Shown: piece after piece, positions 15,705-24,342 of the stretch
Layout: each line of letters opens with the position of its first letter
Numbering within the stretch: the stretch's first letter is position 1
Position numbers and translations under genes: made by a program
Source: Bacteroidales bacterium
GTDB lineage: Bacteria > Bacteroidota > Bacteroidia > Bacteroidales > UBA932
Direction of reading: 5' to 3'
Assembly: GCA_017626355.1 (NCBI GenBank)
Contig: JAGAIY010000013.1
Coordinates: 62,001-126,000 of the forward strand
Length of the DNA: 64,000 nt
Notes under the pieces: generated by a model
Databases searched by the model: none
Seen by the model: only the letters and a program-made list of their open reading frames with translations
Told to the model about the DNA's origin: nothing

Positions 15705-17477
15705 ATGAGAACAAAGATATCAATGCTGATTGCAGCAACCGTTCTGCTGGTTTCGTGCGACTTAGACAAGCAGCCGCTCGCGCAGCTGTCTCCTGACAGT
15801 TTCTTTTCCAACGAAACGGAGCTGCAGGCCTTCAGCAACCAGTTCTACACGATATTCCCGAGCACAAGCATATATGAGGAGGAATCAGACATGCTCATCA
15901 AGGACGGTCTCACCGACGAGATGGAAAGCGCACGTCCCGTTCCATCTTCGGGAGGAGGCTGGTCATTCACAGACCTGAGGAACTACAACACTCTCATAGA
16001 GTTCTCCGTCAATTGCGACGACGATGCCATACGTACAAAGTATGTAGCTCTTGCACGCTTCTTCAGGGCATATTACTATTTCGAGAAGGTAAAGAGATTC
16101 GGAGACTACCCGTTCTATGACAAGCAGCTCGGTTCGGATGATCCTGACCTCTACAAGCCGCGTGATTCAAGAGAGTTCGTCATGACAAAGGTCATCGAAG
16201 ACCTCGATTTTGCAATCGCCAACCTAAGCGACCGGCACGACCTGTACCGCGTGACAAAGTGGACTGCCCTTGCCCTCAAATCAAGAGTCTGCCTCTTCGA
16301 GGGCACTTTCAGGAAATACCACGCCGGAAAGAATACTCTTGAAAACCTTCCTTCCGATGCGAACAGCTACGAGTATTACCTCCAGCTTGCCGCTGACGCT
16401 TCAGAGGAATTCATAACCACCAGCGGTTACACTCTTTACACAGGAAGCGGCAAGGAGAACAGCTACAGAGACCTCTTTGCCGGAGATCCAGGGACAGGTG
16501 ATGCCTTCAAGGAAGAGGTTATCCTTGCAAGAGACTATGACCTCGGACTGGGGACGACGCATAACGGGACCTACTATACACTCGGCAACTACGGCAATCC
16601 GAGCATGACACGAAAGATGGCCTGCACATATCTTATGGCAGACGGCACACGCTTCACTGACAAGGAAGGCTGGAAGACCCTGCCTTTTGCAGAGGAGACA
16701 AAGAACCGCGACCCACGTATGGCCCAGTCGATCCGTACCGGAGAATACAAGAGGGCAGGTTCCGAGAAGGTCCAGGCTCCAAGCTTCAACAACACGATCA
16801 CAGGCTATCAGCCGGTAAAATGGATGCAGAGTGCTGCTCTTGACATTGACCGTTACGGTGCGTCATTCAATGACCTGCCGATTTTCCGTACAGCAGAGAT
16901 CTACCTCAACTATGCAGAGGCAAAGGCCGAACTCGGAACCCTCACTCAGGCGGACATCGACATGTCGATAAACAAGCTCCGTGACAGGGTCGGAATGTCT
17001 GGTCTCGACATGGCCCAGGCGAATGCAGATCCTGACCCGTATCTGCTTGCTGCCGAGAGCGGCTATCCCAACGTTACAGGAACGAATCAAGGTGTGATAC
17101 TTGAAATCAGAAGAGAGCGTTCCGTGGAGCTGTTCATGGAGGACTTCCGCTATTATGACCTCATGCGCTGGAGAAACGGCCAGGCCTTCACTCACCCGTA
17201 TCTCGGAATCTATATTCCGGCTCCGGGCATCTATGACCTGAACGGTGACGGAACCGATGACGTATGTTTCTTCACCAAGGGAAACGAGCCTGAGGACGAA
17301 AGCTTATACAAGGTCGAGATAGACTCCAAGGTATATCTTACTGAAGGTGACCACGGTTACATCTTCACGAACAAGAACACTCCGGGAAAATGGAACGAGG
17401 ACAAGGACTATCTTTATCCAGTTCCGACCAAGGAGATACAACTTAACGAAGCCATAACACAAAATCCAGGATGGTAA
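15705..17477 (+). CDS. SusD/RagB-family nutrient-binding lipoprotein
   Basis: Surface lipoprotein that caps the SusC barrel and binds the substrate. The 590-residue protein starts with a signal peptide and lipobox LVSC (Cys18), then DLDKQPLAQLSPDSFF, the usual SusD opening. Helical TPR-like stretches (LARFFRAYYYFEKVKRFGDYP) and the C-terminal EIRRERSVELFMEDFRYYDL-MRW block are typical. The partner of the preceding SusC gene. The ligand cannot be read from sequence. Confidence 0.95.
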   Translation: MRTKISMLIAATVLLVSCDLDKQPLAQLSPDSFFSNETELQAFSNQFYTIFPSTSIYEEESDMLIKDGLTDEMESARPVPSSGGGWSFTDLRNYNTLIEFSVNCDDDAIRTKYVALARFFRAYYYFEKVKRFGDYPFYDKQLGSDDPDLYKPRDSREFVMTKVIEDLDFAIANLSDRHDLYRVTKWTALALKSRVCLFEGTFRKYHAGKNTLENLPSDANSYEYYLQLAADASEEFITTSGYTLYTGSGKENSYRDLFAGDPGTGDAFKEEVILARDYDLGLGTTHNGTYYTLGNYGNPSMTRKMACTYLMADGTRFTDKEGWKTLPFAEETKNRDPRMAQSIRTGEYKRAGSEKVQAPSFNNTITGYQPVKWMQSAALDIDRYGASFNDLPIFRTAEIYLNYAEAKAELGTLTQADIDMSINKLRDRVGMSGLDMAQANADPDPYLLAAESGYPNVTGTNQGVILEIRRERSVELFMEDFRYYDLMRWRNGQAFTHPYLGIYIPAPGIYDLNGDGTDDVCFFTKGNEPEDESLYKVEIDSKVYLTEGDHGYIFTNKNTPGKWNEDKDYLYPVPTKEIQLNEAITQNPGW

Positions 17478-17479
17478 TC

Positions 17480-18313
17480 ATGATTACAAGAATTCTTATA
17501 GCCTTATTGCTGTCTTCAGCATCTGCAATGACATATTCCCATGATGAAAGACAGGAACATACCGACGAAAACGGAGAGAACTTCTACCCTAAGGCCGAGG
17601 GCTCGTTCAGGATCATGTCCTACAATGTAGGAGCGTTCTCAAAGTTCATGACCGACAGCACCAAGGACATAGCACGGATGATCAAGGAAGCCGAAGCCGA
17701 CATAGTAGGGCTCAACGAGCTTGACAGCTGCAACACGCGGCACAATGTAAATCAGGTGGCGCAGCTCGCCGAAGAACTTGACTGGCAGTGGCATTTCGGA
17801 AGAGCAATGGCTTACCAGGGAGGTGCATATGGCAATGGCATAGTCGTCCCGAAGGATCAGATCATTGAAGAAATGTACACGGTCACCCTTCCTCAAGGAA
17901 GCGGTTCGGAGCAGAGATCCATAGCTGTCGTCGAGACCGGGGCTTATGTACTCGGAGCCGTACACATCGACTACATAAGCGAGGAAGCGGCAATGGGACA
18001 GATTGCCGTTGTCAATAACTGGGTACGGACAAGATACGACAAATGCAGAAAGCCTGTATTCCTTATCGGAGACATGAACTTCACTCCATCCTCCAATGTC
18101 ATAAAGGCGCTGGAAGAAGTCTGGACCAGACTGTCATCTACCGAACCGACAATACCTGTGGATGAGCCTCAGGACTGCATAGACTTCATCTTCCACTACA
18201 GGAAGTCTGCTCCGGTAAAGGTTACAGGTACCCATACCATGACGAAATTCAGGACAGGAGATGTCACCGAGGCTTCCGACCACCTTCCGGTATATGCTGA
18301 TGTAAGATTTTAA
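17480..18313 (+). CDS. Secreted endonuclease/exonuclease/phosphatase (EEP) family enzyme
   Basis: A 277-residue Mg-dependent phosphodiesterase or phosphatase of the DNase I/sphingomyelinase fold. Motifs are complete: MSYNVG, the metal Glu in VGLNELD, IGDMNFTPSS and the C-terminal SDHLPVYADV. An N-terminal signal peptide (MITRILIALLLSSASA) exports it. An ATG 9 bases upstream (17471) overlaps the susD stop; either start is possible. It is translationally close to susD, so it probably processes the substrate taken up by the SusCD pair; a phosphorylated substrate is inference. Confidence 0.85.
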   Translation: MITRILIALLLSSASAMTYSHDERQEHTDENGENFYPKAEGSFRIMSYNVGAFSKFMTDSTKDIARMIKEAEADIVGLNELDSCNTRHNVNQVAQLAEELDWQWHFGRAMAYQGGAYGNGIVVPKDQIIEEMYTVTLPQGSGSEQRSIAVVETGAYVLGAVHIDYISEEAAMGQIAVVNNWVRTRYDKCRKPVFLIGDMNFTPSSNVIKALEEVWTRLSSTEPTIPVDEPQDCIDFIFHYRKSAPVKVTGTHTMTKFRTGDVTEASDHLPVYADVRF

Positions 18314-18383
18314 GGAACCGGAGAAATGCTTTATTTTTTGGCAAATCCTGCCATTCTCTCTTTAATAATTGAAAAAAAAAACG

Positions 18384-18391
18384 TAATTTCG
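18384..18391 (+). promoter_or_regulatory. Possible ppdK -7 box
   Basis: TAATTTCG, one mismatch from TAnnTTTG. It is followed at 18395-18407 by a small palindrome (TGGAAA-T-TTTCCA) and a leader of about 70 bases before the ATG. Confidence 0.35.
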
Positions 18392-18469
18392 CGCTGGAAA
18401 TTTTCCAATGCTTCGGCATATAGATGAAAAAAGATATTATAATCTATTAATCAAATACTTATACATTTT

Positions 18470-21196
18470 ATGGAAGCTAACAAGAAAAGAGTCTATTGCT
18501 TTGGCGGAAAGACCGCTGAGGGTAATGGCACAATGAGAGAGCTCCTCGGTGGTAAGGGTGCAAACCTTGCTGAGATGTGTACTCTCAACATTCCGGTGCC
18601 TGCAGGTTTCACCATCACAACCGAGTGCTGTACAGAATACTACGAGCTTGGAGGTGGTTATAACGACGCTCTCAAGGCTGAAGTGGCAGAGGCTCTCAAG
18701 AAGACTGAGGCTATCATGGGCATGAAGTTCGGCGACAAGGAGAATCCGCTCCTCGTAAGCTGCCGTTCAGGTGCAAGAAGCTCTATGCCTGGTATGATGG
18801 ACACAATCCTCAACATCGGTCTCTGCTCAGAGACTATACCTGGCATGATTGCCAAGACCAACAACCCACGTTTCGTATATGACGCATACCGTCGTCTCAT
18901 CATGATGTACTCTGACGTGGTTATGGAGAAGGCTGAGGGTATCGAGCCTGCAGACGGACAGGGTATCCGCCAGCAGCTTGACAGAATGATGGAGGAGCTC
19001 AAGGTTGCCAAGGGTTATGCTTCTGACACAGACATCACTGCAGAGGAGCTTCAGGATCTTTGCGAGAAGTTCAAGGTTCGCGTAAAGGAGGTTCTCGGCA
19101 CAGAGTTCCCAGATTCAGCTGAGGCTCAGCTCTGGGGTTCTATCGGTGGTGTGTTCAAGTCATGGAACGGAAAGCGTGCCATCGCTTACCGCCGTATCGA
19201 GGGTATTCCAGACGAGTGGGGTACAGCTGTAAACGTACAGTCAATGGTATTCGGTAACATGGGTTCTACTTCTGCTACAGGTGTGGCATTCTCACGTAAC
19301 CCTGCAAACGGTGACAACAAGTTCTACGGTGAGTGGCTCATCAACGCTCAGGGTGAGGACGTTGTTGCAGGTATCCGTACTCCTAACCCGCTCAACGAGG
19401 CTACAAAGAACCCTCACAACCAGCACCTCGCATCTCTCGAGACTTCAATGCCTGAGGTTTATGCAGAGCTCGACGGCATCCGTCTCCACCTCGAGAACCA
19501 CTTCCACGACATGCAGGACATCGAGTTCACCATCCAGGACGGCAAGCTTTGGATGCTCCAGTGCCGTATCGGTAAGAGAACAGGTCTTGCTGCCCTCAAC
19601 ATGGCTATGGACATGCTCGCTGAGGGTATGATCGACGAGAAGACAGCTGTTACACGCGTAGCACCTGCTCAGCTCGACGAGATTCTCCACCCTATCCTCG
19701 ACCCTGCTTCTGAGAAGAAGGCTTCTGTAATCGCTAACGGTCTTCCTGCATCTCCAGGTGGAGCCGTAGGTGTGATCGCATTCACATCTGAGGCTGCAAT
19801 GGAAGCTGCTGAGAAGGGCATCGCAACAATCCTCGTACGTGAGGAGACATCTCCAGAGGATGTAGAGGGTATGCGTGCATGTGCAGGTATCCTTACTCAG
19901 CGCGGAGGTATGACTTCACACGCTGCTCTCGTTGCACGTGGCTGGGGTAAGTGCTGTATCGTAGGTTGCGAGGCTATGCACATCGACCTCGAGAACAAGG
20001 TAATCAAGTTCAAGGGCTCTGACAAGGAGTACCATGAGGGTGACGTTCTTTCTATCAACGGTGCAAAGGGTTATGTATACGATGTAGCCATCGACACAAT
20101 GGACGCATCTGACAACCCACGTTTCGTACAGTTCATGGAGATCGTAGACAAGTTCCGCACAATGGGCGTACGCACAAACGCTGATACTCCAGAGGATGCA
20201 GCACGCGCTATCAGCTTCGGAGCTGAGGGTATCGGTCTCTTCCGTATCGAGCACATGTTCTACGGCCAGAACGCAGAGACTCCGCTTTCTAAGCTCCGCA
20301 AGATGATTCTTGCAAAGACAGATGACGAGCGTAAGGCAGCTCTCGCAGAGCTCGAGCCATTCATCAAGGCATCTGTAAAGGGCACAATGAAGGTTATGGA
20401 CGGCATGCCTGTAACATTCCGTCTCCTCGACCCACCTCTCCACGAGTTCGTACCTCAGACAGAAGTCAAGAAGAACGAGCTTGCTGAGGAGCTCAACATC
20501 ACTGTAGGTGAGATCGAGAAGCGTGGTGAGTCACTTCACGAGGTGAACCCTATGATGGGTCACCGTGGTGTACGTCTCCACATCACTTATCCTATGATTT
20601 CTGAGACTCAGTTCCGCGCTATCTTCACAGCTGCAGCCGAGCTCAAGCAGGAGGGTCACAACCCAATGCCTGAAATCATGGTTCCTGTAACAATCTCTGA
20701 GCGTGAGCTTCGTTTCCAGAAGGCTATCTGCGAGAAGATCAAGGCTGAGGTTGAGTCTCAGTTCGGATTCCAGATCGACTACAAGTTCGGTACTATGATC
20801 GAGATCCCACGTGCTGCCCTCACAGCTGACCGCATGGCTAAGACTGCAGAGTTCTTCTCATTCGGTACAAACGACCTTACTCAGATGACATTCGGATTCT
20901 CACGTGACGACGTAGGAACTTTCATGGGTGACTACCTCGGCAACAAGATCCTCGACGCTGACCCATTCAAGACTCTCGACCAGAAGTCTGTAGGTAAGCT
21001 CGTAAACTACGCAGTACGCGAAGGCCGCGAGACTCGCGAGGGCCTCAAGTGCGGTATCTGCGGTGAGCACGGTGGTGATCCTGCATCAGTTGAGTTCTGC
21101 TACAAGATCGGTCTCAACTATGTATCATGCTCTCCATTCCGAGTTCCAATCGCACGTCTTGCTGCTGCACAGGCAGCTATCAAGGCTAACGCCTAA
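18470..21196 (+). CDS. ppdK: Pyruvate, phosphate dikinase
   Basis: Reversibly makes PEP from pyruvate, ATP and phosphate; in anaerobic Bacteroidales it serves glycolysis or gluconeogenesis and PPi economy. The 908-residue length is normal. Visible parts: N-terminal ATP-grasp (GGKGANLAEM), the swivelling phosphohistidine domain with GGMTSHAALVARGWGKCC, and the C-terminal PEP/pyruvate barrel ending in LKCGICGEHGGDPASV with the catalytic Cys. Codon use is strikingly uniform (CTC, GTA, GAG, GCT), unlike neighbours, which suggests high expression. Monocistronic with its own terminator. Confidence 0.97.
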   Translation: MEANKKRVYCFGGKTAEGNGTMRELLGGKGANLAEMCTLNIPVPAGFTITTECCTEYYELGGGYNDALKAEVAEALKKTEAIMGMKFGDKENPLLVSCRSGARSSMPGMMDTILNIGLCSETIPGMIAKTNNPRFVYDAYRRLIMMYSDVVMEKAEGIEPADGQGIRQQLDRMMEELKVAKGYASDTDITAEELQDLCEKFKVRVKEVLGTEFPDSAEAQLWGSIGGVFKSWNGKRAIAYRRIEGIPDEWGTAVNVQSMVFGNMGSTSATGVAFSRNPANGDNKFYGEWLINAQGEDVVAGIRTPNPLNEATKNPHNQHLASLETSMPEVYAELDGIRLHLENHFHDMQDIEFTIQDGKLWMLQCRIGKRTGLAALNMAMDMLAEGMIDEKTAVTRVAPAQLDEILHPILDPASEKKASVIANGLPASPGGAVGVIAFTSEAAMEAAEKGIATILVREETSPEDVEGMRACAGILTQRGGMTSHAALVARGWGKCCIVGCEAMHIDLENKVIKFKGSDKEYHEGDVLSINGAKGYVYDVAIDTMDASDNPRFVQFMEIVDKFRTMGVRTNADTPEDAARAISFGAEGIGLFRIEHMFYGQNAETPLSKLRKMILAKTDDERKAALAELEPFIKASVKGTMKVMDGMPVTFRLLDPPLHEFVPQTEVKKNELAEELNITVGEIEKRGESLHEVNPMMGHRGVRLHITYPMISETQFRAIFTAAAELKQEGHNPMPEIMVPVTISERELRFQKAICEKIKAEVESQFGFQIDYKFGTMIEIPRAALTADRMAKTAEFFSFGTNDLTQMTFGFSRDDVGTFMGDYLGNKILDADPFKTLDQKSVGKLVNYAVREGRETREGLKCGICGEHGGDPASVEFCYKIGLNYVSCSPFRVPIARLAAAQAAIKANA

Positions 21197-21211
21197 ACAG
21201 ATGTGACTGAC

Positions 21212-21247
21212 AAAAAAGTCCCGCTCATTCGAGCGGGACTTTTTTTA
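21212..21247. terminator. Terminator of ppdK
   Basis: A perfect 10-bp GC-rich stem (21217-21226 with 21231-21240, AGTCCCGCTC), 4-base loop, then seven T; A's on the left side let it serve the convergent winged-helix gene too. Confidence 0.92.
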
Positions 21248-21267
21248 TAAAAGACTCAAAAAAAAAA

Positions 21268-21477
21268 TTAGAGAGTATAGTACTCACAAGTCTTTGAACC
21301 CTTTGTCTCAACCTCTACATTGAGTTTGCCCTCACGAGCGAGCCAACCGAGAGCAGTGTAAAAATCTGCACTTGCAAGAGCAGTCTCCTTCTTGAGCTTA
21401 GACTCTGTCATTCTGCCGTTTGCGTTAAGGGCGTTCCAGATAAGACCTGCGTTGTTTCCGATGTTGTTGATTTCCAT
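21268..21477 (-). CDS. Small winged helix-turn-helix protein (DUF2582 type)
   Basis: A 69-residue protein, almost wholly one winged-helix domain: NAGLIWNALNANGRMTESKL, then a recognition-helix region ETALASADFYTALGWLAREG and a wing KLNVEVETKGSKTCEYYTL. It matches the small DUF2582 family common in Bacteroidota; its target is unknown. Its leader is about 75 bases and carries a near copy of 17 bases of its own coding sequence (see findings), so autoregulation is possible. Confidence 0.85.
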   Translation of the reverse strand: MEINNIGNNAGLIWNALNANGRMTESKLKKETALASADFYTALGWLAREGKLNVEVETKGSKTCEYYTL

Positions 21478-21553
21478 AATTACAAATTGTTTTTGTTTCT
21501 AATTGTCGTGACCCTTTGTCTCGACCTGTTCGTATTAAATGTATTTACAGGTG

Positions 21554-21561
21554 CAAATATA
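21554..21561 (-). promoter_or_regulatory. -7 box of the winged-helix gene
   Basis: TATATTTG on the minus strand, a perfect TAnnTTTG match about 77 bases before the ATG. The leader contains ACCTGT and ACAGGT half-sites 17 bases apart. The rest of the gap 21562-21770 is AT-rich and shows nothing I recognise. Confidence 0.6.
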
Positions 21562-21770
21562 ATCAAAAAATAATTATATAACTCACTTACTATTAAAGCG
21601 TTATGCTTTCACCTAATTACACTTGTCAACGAACAAGGCCCAGTGGAATTACAGATTTCACAGAAACAAGTTCATTTTATGATAATTTATCAAAGAACTA
21701 TCACTCAATGCTTTAAACTATTTATTGACAAATAATCGTTATTTTTTTACCGAATCAGCACTATCTTTCT

Positions 21771-21778
21771 TAAATTTG
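21771..21778 (+). promoter_or_regulatory. -7 box of tRNA-Gly
   Basis: TAAATTTG, 10 bases before the mature tRNA 5' end. Confidence 0.55.
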
Positions 21779-21788
21779 TTGTAGAAAT

Positions 21789-21860
21789 GCGGATGTAGCT
21801 CAGTGGTAGAGCATCGGCTTCCCAAGCCGAGGGTCACGGGTTCGACCCCCGCCATCCGCT
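21789..21860 (+). tRNA. tRNA-Gly (anticodon CCC), CCA not encoded
   Basis: Cloverleaf with acceptor GCGGATG/CATCCGC, D arm GCTCAGTGGTAGAGC, anticodon stem TCGGC/GCCGA with loop TTCCCAA (CCC at 21821-21823), T loop TTCGACC and discriminator T. The next bases are CTTC, so CCA must be added after transcription, unlike the tRNA-Val at 4324. Confidence 0.96.
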
Positions 21861-21867
21861 CTTCATT

Positions 21868-21908
21868 GCCCTTGCCATCACTGGACATCCAGTCTTGCAA
21901 GGGCTTTA
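21868..21908 (+). terminator. Likely terminator of tRNA-Gly, overlapping the end of the DUF4954 gene
   Basis: Nested stems GCCCTTGC (21868-21875 with 21897-21904) and ACTGG (21880-21884 with 21889-21893), then TTTATC. The minus-strand stop of the DUF4954 gene lies within it. Confidence 0.5.
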
Positions 21909-23872
21909 TCATGAAGCTCGGACTTGACTCTTATATGTTCCTTGACAGACAGCACGAAAGGATCATTGTCAAACTTGGCTCCTCGGACCTGCACGAAATC
22001 CTGCTTTCTCTGACGGTCGTCGCCATCCGCACCAAAGCTTGTCATCATCGTAAGGGAGAACTCCTTTCTGGCATCTTCATAAAGCATATTGTCCAAAGCC
22101 ACCACAGACTCCTTCCATCGCATCACAAGATTCCTCAGGTCATCCAGCTCTGCATCTGCCAGAGAAATGCCGTAATGCTCCCTTATCATGTCATATGCCC
22201 ATCTCCATTCATATTCATAGTATTCAGCATGAAGAATACGGAACCGCTCATCAAAAGACTTGAGATCAGTTATCCTATCATTCTCGACATCGTCCATAAT
22301 ATCAGTAACGGCCTTCTTTGGAACTATCATGCCGGATATATCCACCCAATCACCGTCTCCATACTTCGATTGAGGAAGCAGTCTTTCCCTCAATTCCTGC
22401 AAAGAGGAGAATTCGGAATTCATTATACGGGTAATGAGCGAGTTGCCCAGGAACTTATCTATCGCCATGCCATACAGCTTCAGACCGTTCCTTAGAGACG
22501 AATTACGTATCTTTCCGCTCTGAAAAGTATATATTTCAGAACTGATACCTGATATGCGCTGAAGCTCCTTCAGTATCATGGAGCCTTTCACCATCTTCTG
22601 TATGGTATAAGGACTAAGAAGATTGTAGTTGATGCAATCCAGTCTGTCCGGATCTTTACGGGCATCACGTCTCGGCCACTTCTGCGCATCTCGTATAGTT
22701 CCCACGCTCTTGAGATTGGCTCCCGGAACGATATAGGAAGTACTCTGATCCTCAATCAGATAAGAGAACGGAAGATCCGATGTATCCTGATGACTTACAT
22801 GTCGTCCCATTACAAGAGAGAAAGCTCCCACCTTGGCCGGCCATAGCAGATACGAATCGGAAGTCGTCTTGGCTCCACGTTCGAGAATACCCTGATGGAT
22901 AGGTCCGAGCTTGTACATATGGTTGCTCTGGTTTGAGCCTGAACCGGCATTCATGAAAGAGAACATGCCGGCTATCAGAAGTGTAGACTTATGATGGGTC
23001 ACCGTGAACGGTCCCGCAAAGATGGCGCAGGCCTCACCGTTCTCACCCTGACAATTGCTGAAGAACAGGGAATCTGAGGCCGAATAGTTATGTCCCAGCC
23101 TGCAGGCCTGACCTATGAAGCATCTTGTGAATGTAACACCGTCTTCGACCGACGAGCCTGTGGATATGATGAAATCATCTCCTATCACATTGATACCTAT
23201 ATGGACAGGAGCCTCCGCACAGCTGTTTATTGTGCCGTTCTTAAGGCGCGATGCACCCTCAATCTTGCAGTAATCCCCCACCTTGACATTCTTGATGTAG
23301 CCTGCATCTACAATAGTTACATGATTTCCTATAGTACCGGTCCCGGAAGAAACCGAAGAGACATAAGACTCAATCATATTCTGAATCCTGGCGATCATCT
23401 TGGGGCGATGACGATACAAAGCCATCACATAAGCTATCTGAGCAGTAAGGCGGTCATAGATCATGACCTCTCGTCCACCGGTTTCGTTCAGGACAGACAC
23501 TTCCACCCCATTGCCGAAAGAAGAGACGCCGTCTGTAAGAATGATATCGACATTCTCAATGAAGACATCATCCCCTATCCTGTAGTTGGCTATATAGTTC
23601 TTTACGTTCTCGATGCAGCAGTCATTTCCGACTGTGACATTATGCAAGGTGGCATGGTACAGCCCCGAATGCTTCTTCATTCCTCCGGGAAGCTCGAATT
23701 CCTTACTGAAAGACCCTAATCTTACAGTTCCGGAGAATCTTGTATATCTCACATATTCCGGAGAGAAGTCATCGCAGACAAGAACATCATTCCAATCAAC
23801 CGCCGTACAGTTCTGAGCCTGAAGCACAGCCCTTTCCGCCTCAGTAAGTGTTCTATATTCCATTGTCTTCAT
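21878..23872 (-). CDS. DUF4954 protein, hexapeptide-repeat left-handed beta-helix
   Basis: A 664-residue cytoplasmic protein of the Bacteroidota/Spirochaete DUF4954 family. The central part is a chain of imperfect hexapeptide turns (GNHVTIVDAGYIKNVKVGDY, IGINVIGDDFIISTGSSVED, CRLGHNYSASDSLFFSNCQG) as in acyl- and nucleotidyl-transferase beta-helices. The C-terminal third is helical. The exact reaction is unknown. It is last in the rlmN-patatin-recX operon and overlaps recX by 11-20 bases depending on which of two ATGs (23872 or 23863) is used. Confidence 0.85.
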   Translation of the reverse strand: MKTMEYRTLTEAERAVLQAQNCTAVDWNDVLVCDDFSPEYVRYTRFSGTVRLGSFSKEFELPGGMKKHSGLYHATLHNVTVGNDCCIENVKNYIANYRIGDDVFIENVDIILTDGVSSFGNGVEVSVLNETGGREVMIYDRLTAQIAYVMALYRHRPKMIARIQNMIESYVSSVSSGTGTIGNHVTIVDAGYIKNVKVGDYCKIEGASRLKNGTINSCAEAPVHIGINVIGDDFIISTGSSVEDGVTFTRCFIGQACRLGHNYSASDSLFFSNCQGENGEACAIFAGPFTVTHHKSTLLIAGMFSFMNAGSGSNQSNHMYKLGPIHQGILERGAKTTSDSYLLWPAKVGAFSLVMGRHVSHQDTSDLPFSYLIEDQSTSYIVPGANLKSVGTIRDAQKWPRRDARKDPDRLDCINYNLLSPYTIQKMVKGSMILKELQRISGISSEIYTFQSGKIRNSSLRNGLKLYGMAIDKFLGNSLITRIMNSEFSSLQELRERLLPQSKYGDGDWVDISGMIVPKKAVTDIMDDVENDRITDLKSFDERFRILHAEYYEYEWRWAYDMIREHYGISLADAELDDLRNLVMRWKESVVALDNMLYEDARKEFSLTMMTSFGADGDDRQRKQDFVQVRGAKFDNDPFVLSVKEHIRVKSELHDKALARLDVQ

Positions 23873-24338
23873 CTTCTTTCAAAATTTCATTGATTGCACA
23901 TGAGGCCTCTTCATACGGATAGCCCCTTCCTACAGCATAACGCAACAGCTTGACCCTGATCTGAGCATCCCCCTTCAAGGATCTGGATTTAAGCCTGAGC
24001 AGCCTGTCCATACGTGCCTCGGCCTTATCTGCATCCATTTCAAGCAGAGCCTTGTCTATCACGTCCCGGGACACGCCTTTTGCTGAAAGCATATATCGTA
24101 TCTTGGACACGCCCCAGCCCGAGATTGCCGACTTGTCCCTGACATAGGCGCAGGAATATCTGTAATCGTCCACATACCTGTCCCGGACAAGAGATTCCAC
24201 GACCTTCTGCGCCCCTTCCCTGTCACCTTCAAGAGCTTTCAGAGCCTTGGAGAACACGTCAGACACGCAATACTCCCTTCTGGAGCACAGCATCGACAGC
24301 CTGTTTGTGACAGAAGATATGTCGGTCTTCACGCCCAT
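23853..24338 (-). CDS. recX: RecX regulatory protein
   Basis: Inhibits RecA filament growth and strand exchange. The 161-residue, Arg/Lys-rich helical protein has the RecX blocks LCSRREYC, YVDDYRYSCAYVRDK, SGWGVSKIRYMLSAKGV and a C-terminal LLRYAVGRGYPYEEA. The ATG at 24338 is preferred over an in-frame GTG at 24362, which would overlap the patatin gene; with ATG the gap is 4 bases. RecA itself is 3.6 kb away on the other strand rather than adjacent, as is common in Bacteroidota. Confidence 0.9.
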   Translation of the reverse strand: MGVKTDISSVTNRLSMLCSRREYCVSDVFSKALKALEGDREGAQKVVESLVRDRYVDDYRYSCAYVRDKSAISGWGVSKIRYMLSAKGVSRDVIDKALLEMDADKAEARMDRLLRLKSRSLKGDAQIRVKLLRYAVGRGYPYEEASCAINEILKEDEDNGI

Positions 24339-24342
24339 CCCA

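Noticed and set aside
18314..18383. Terminator for the SusCD-EEP operon
   Set aside because: Only weak, bulged pairings (GGCA/TGCC and GAGA-type) are present; not enough to call.
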